DNA from: Sphingomonas sp. CCH21-G11
GTDB taxonomy: Bacteria; Pseudomonadota; Alphaproteobacteria; Sphingomonadales; Sphingomonadaceae
Assembly: GCF_001555965.1 (NCBI RefSeq)
Contig: NZ_LSHX01000017.1
Span: 36,477 to 100,476, forward strand
DNA: 64,000 nt
Direction: 5' to 3'
Shown in pieces: positions 61,480 to 64,000 of this stretch (the stretch's first letter is position 1; every line of letters begins with the position of its first letter). The notes beneath the pieces are model-generated. The model saw only the letters and a program-made list of their open reading frames with translations. It did no database searches and had not been told where the DNA came from. Position numbers and translations under genes: made by a program.

Positions 61480-64000
61480 TAGAATGCAGTCCCTACGTTG
61501 AAAGTGAAGAGCTTGGGGTCATCGCCCTCGACCGAGAGGATGTCCTTGGCAAGGTCGAGCCGGAGCGGCCCGAACGGTGAGTTCCAGTTGACGCCGACGC
61601 CCACCGAGACGCGTGGCCGCGGGGAATCCCCCAGGAAACGCTCGATGAACTGGAGCTGCGGCGCGTTGGCGTTGCCGGCCGCGTCGGTCGCCGCGGTCGT
61701 GGACGAGAAGGTGCCGTCGGCATTGCGGCCGATAAACAGCGGCGCGCCGTTCGGATCGGTCGCCTGCGGCGCTTGGAGGATCGGGCGGGTCACGCCGAAC
61801 AGCGCGCCGACCTGCACGAAGACCGACGGCCGTAGCCCGAGCTCGGCCACGCTGGCACCCAGTGGCGGCTCCAGCTCGATCTTGCCGAGATAATAGGCGC
61901 GACCGCCGAGCGGATCGTCGGTCCGGTCACGACGTCCGGTCAACAGCTCCTGGACGCCCGTCTGCGGATCGATGCCGGAGAAGAACAGGCGCTGGACGCG
62001 CGGCCCGACGCCGCGGATCTGGAAGCCGCGGAACTGCGGTTCGCCCAGATAGAAGCGGTCGATGATCCGGACCGGGTCGATGCCTTCGCCCGGACTATCC
62101 TGCAACGACTTGATATATCCGCCCTCGGCCCCGACCGAGAGCACCCAGCCGCGCCCGAACGACCAGTATTTGTCGAAATCGACCCGGCCGCGCAGATAGC
62201 GGACATCGCCGCCCAGGCCGGCGAAATCGCCGGACAGCGACAGCTGCTGCCCCCGCGTCGGGCGAAGGCGGCTGTTCAGGTTGCTGAAGATCAGCGCCAG
62301 CGTGATGCTCGACGTCAGCCGGTTGCCGATCTGGTCGCACAGGAATCGCCCGGCGCGCAGCGGGTCGCACACCCCGTTGGTGAAGAACAGGTCCTCGTCC
62401 AGCGTCACGTCGTCCTGCTGCAGCGTGTAACGGCCCGACAGCTGCCAGAACTCGGTCAACGGCACGCCGCTGACGATCGAGAAGCCGGTCGACACCTGCG
62501 AGAACGTGGTGTTGCGATCGTTGTTGATGAAGTTGAACGAATTGAAGTCGCGGCGGAAGATCGTGCCGCCGAGCAGGATGGGCTTGTCGAACAGGAAAGG
62601 TTCGGTGAAGCCGACCTCGGCCGATTTCTGGAACGAGGAATAGCTGACCTCGGCGCGCAGGTCCTGGCCGCGCCCGCGGAAATTGCGCTGGCGGATCGCG
62701 CCCTGGAGGATGAACCGCTCCAGGCTCGAGAAACCCGCCGACAGCGACAATTCGCCCGTCGACCGTTCCTCGACGTTGGCGGCGAGGACGACGCGGTCCG
62801 GGGCCGACCCTTCCTTGCGCTCGATCTCGAACTTGTCCTGGAAATAGCCGAGCGAGTTGATGCGGTCCTGTGAACGCTTGACCAGGAACGTGTTGAACGC
62901 GTCGCCTTCCGCCACCCGCATCTCGCGGCGGATGACCTTGTCCTGGGTCAAGGTGTTGCCGGTGATGTCGATACGCTCGACATAGGTCCGGTTGGCCTCC
63001 GCGAGCTGGAAGGACAGCGTCATCGTCAGCGCTTCGCGGTCGCGCTTATATTCGGGCCGGACGTCGGCATAGGCATAGCCGAACAGGCCGGCATATTCGC
63101 TCAGCTGGTCGAGCGAATCCTCGACCAGCTTGGCATTGTACCAGTCGCCCTGTTTGATCGGCAGCGTCTTGGCGAGCGCCTCGTCGTCGAAATCGCGGAT
63201 CGCGCTGTCGACGGTGACCTCGCCGAACTTGTAGCGCGGGCCTTCCTCGACGACATAGGTGATGATGAAATCTTCCTTGTCCGGGGTCAGCTCGGCGACC
63301 GCGGAAATCACGCGGAAATCGGCATAGCCCTCGGTCAGGTAGAACTGGCGCAGCTTCTGCTGGTCATAGGCCAGCCGGTCCTGGTCGTAGCTGGTGTTCG
63401 AGCTGAACAGGCGGAACCAGCGCGACTGCTTGGTCGCCATCTCGCCGCGCAGCGTGTCGTCGTCATATTTCTCGTTGCCGAGGATATTGATCTGGCGAAC
63501 CTTCGACTTGGGGCCCTCATTGATCTCGAAGATCACGTCGACGCGGTTCTGGTCGAGCGACACCATCTGCGGCTCGACCGACGCGGCGAAGCGGCCCTGG
63601 CGGCGATAGAGCTCGATGATGCGCGCAACGTCGCTCCGCACGCCGCTGCGCGTGAAGATCTGGCGCGGGGCGAGCTTGATCTCGGGCAGGATCTTGTCGT
63701 TCTTCAGCCGCTTGTTGCCTTCCAGCACGACGCGGTTGATGATCGGGTTTTCGCGCGTGCGGATGATCAGGTCGCCCGTCTCGACGCCCTCGATCGACAC
63801 GTCGGCCAGCAGGTCGCTGGCATAAAGGTCCTTGATCGCCTGGTCGACCGTCTCGCTGGTATAGGGCTCGCCGACGCGCAGCTTGGTATAGGACAGCACC
63901 GTCTCGGGCTCGATGCGCAGCGATCCCTCGACGCGCAGCGAACGGATCGTGCGCACCTGGGGCGGGGTCGCGGGTGCGGCGGCCTGTGGCGGCTCGGGGG
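61479..64000 (-). CDS. bamA: Outer-membrane assembly factor BamA (start outside window)
   Basis: The frame is open to the right edge, so the signal peptide is missing and about 840 residues are seen. A Pro/Ala-rich stretch ([15 protein letters not shown]) precedes the first POTRA ([16 protein letters not shown]). Five POTRA domains follow (to about residue 420), then the barrel, with [21 protein letters not shown] near the end and a C-terminal Phe. BamA folds and inserts outer-membrane proteins. It is followed by skp and fabZ in the usual order without lpxD. Confidence 0.95.
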   Translation of the reverse strand, partial: PEPPQAAAPATPPQVRTIRSLRVEGSLRIEPETVLSYTKLRVGEPYTSETVDQAIKDLYASDLLADVSIEGVETGDLIIRTRENPIINRVVLEGNKRLKNDKILPEIKLAPRQIFTRSGVRSDVARIIELYRRQGRFAASVEPQMVSLDQNRVDVIFEINEGPKSKVRQINILGNEKYDDDTLRGEMATKQSRWFRLFSSNTSYDQDRLAYDQQKLRQFYLTEGYADFRVISAVAELTPDKEDFIITYVVEEGPRYKFGEVTVDSAIRDFDDEALAKTLPIKQGDWYNAKLVEDSLDQLSEYAGLFGYAYADVRPEYKRDREALTMTLSFQLAEANRTYVERIDITGNTLTQDKVIRREMRVAEGDAFNTFLVKRSQDRINSLGYFQDKFEIERKEGSAPDRVVLAANVEERSTGELSLSAGFSSLERFILQGAIRQRNFRGRGQDLRAEVSYSSFQKSAEVGFTEPFLFDKPILLGGTIFRRDFNSFNFINNDRNTTFSQVSTGFSIVSGVPLTEFWQLSGRYTLQQDDVTLDEDLFFTNGVCDPLRAGRFLCDQIGNRLTSSITLALIFSNLNSRLRPTRGQQLSLSGDFAGLGGDVRYLRGRVDFDKYWSFGRGWVLSVGAEGGYIKSLQDSPGEGIDPVRIIDRFYLGEPQFRGFQIRGVGPRVQRLFFSGIDPQTGVQELLTGRRDRTDDPLGGRAYYLGKIELEPPLGASVAELGLRPSVFVQVGALFGVTRPILQAPQATDPNGAPLFIGRNADGTFSSTTAATDAAGNANAPQLQFIERFLGDSPRPRVSVGVGVNWNSPFGPLRLDLAKDILSVEGDDPKLFTFNVGTAF

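Overview
The window is a GC-rich alphaproteobacterial chromosome segment, most likely from a Sphingomonas-like member of the Sphingomonadaceae. The evidence is the bamA-skp-fabZ run without lpxD, the class II DAHP synthase, a MucR/Ros-family regulator, zinc-free MetG, DUF2093, a glycine-zipper lipoprotein, and paired REP-like palindromes in gaps. It carries one tRNA-Ser(TGA) and no rRNA, CRISPR array, phage or recognisable transposase.

Layout: 1-8026 (minus) is a tightly overlapping housekeeping run: mltB, an RlpA/SPOR protein, a PBP5-type carboxypeptidase, tmk, holB, metG, tatD, an MBL hydrolase and the start of a retropepsin-like protease. 8135-9542 holds tRNA-Ser and an orphan kdgK-like kinase. 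9600-24513 is an accessory island. 24743-46073 is mixed core: mucR, an LLM/aldo-keto/Gfo-Idh/FAD redox group, a soluble chemoreceptor, purD, xseA, an M23 peptidase, sodC, cysS, a class II DAHP synthase with an in-frame HTH extension, and fhs. 46212-59894 carries two DUF547 proteins, glycosyltransferases, a CDP-alcohol phosphotransferase, a nucleoside transporter, a large TonB receptor, a TVP38-MerA-like fusion and an orphan radical SAM/SPASM enzyme. 59946-64000 (minus) is rpmE and the fabZ-skp-bamA envelope operon, with bamA running off the end.

The most interesting part is the island at about 9.6-24.5 kb. It contains a TpsB-type outer-membrane transporter with no TpsA, a FecR-domain secreted protein ending in about 29 copies of an Asn/Gly octapeptide, and a CHASE2-pseudoGGDEF-EAL c-di-GMP phosphodiesterase. 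Next comes a lanthipeptide precursor with a (Cys-Gly-x-Ser)7-Cys block, a full class III lanthionine synthetase (LanKC), an unknown helical protein, a membrane TIR protein with the catalytic Glu position kept, a small unknown beta-rich protein, a TRAFs-binding/pseudo-cyclase protein and a CRP-type regulator. Two near-identical GTGA-N6-TCAC sites, one upstream of the precursor and one upstream of the regulator, tie the two ends together, and the regulator's recognition helix has the RETxxR residues that CRP uses to read GTGA. I infer a nucleotide-signal-responsive RiPP/TIR system. Nothing in the sequence says what the product does, and no dedicated exporter or leader protease is visible.
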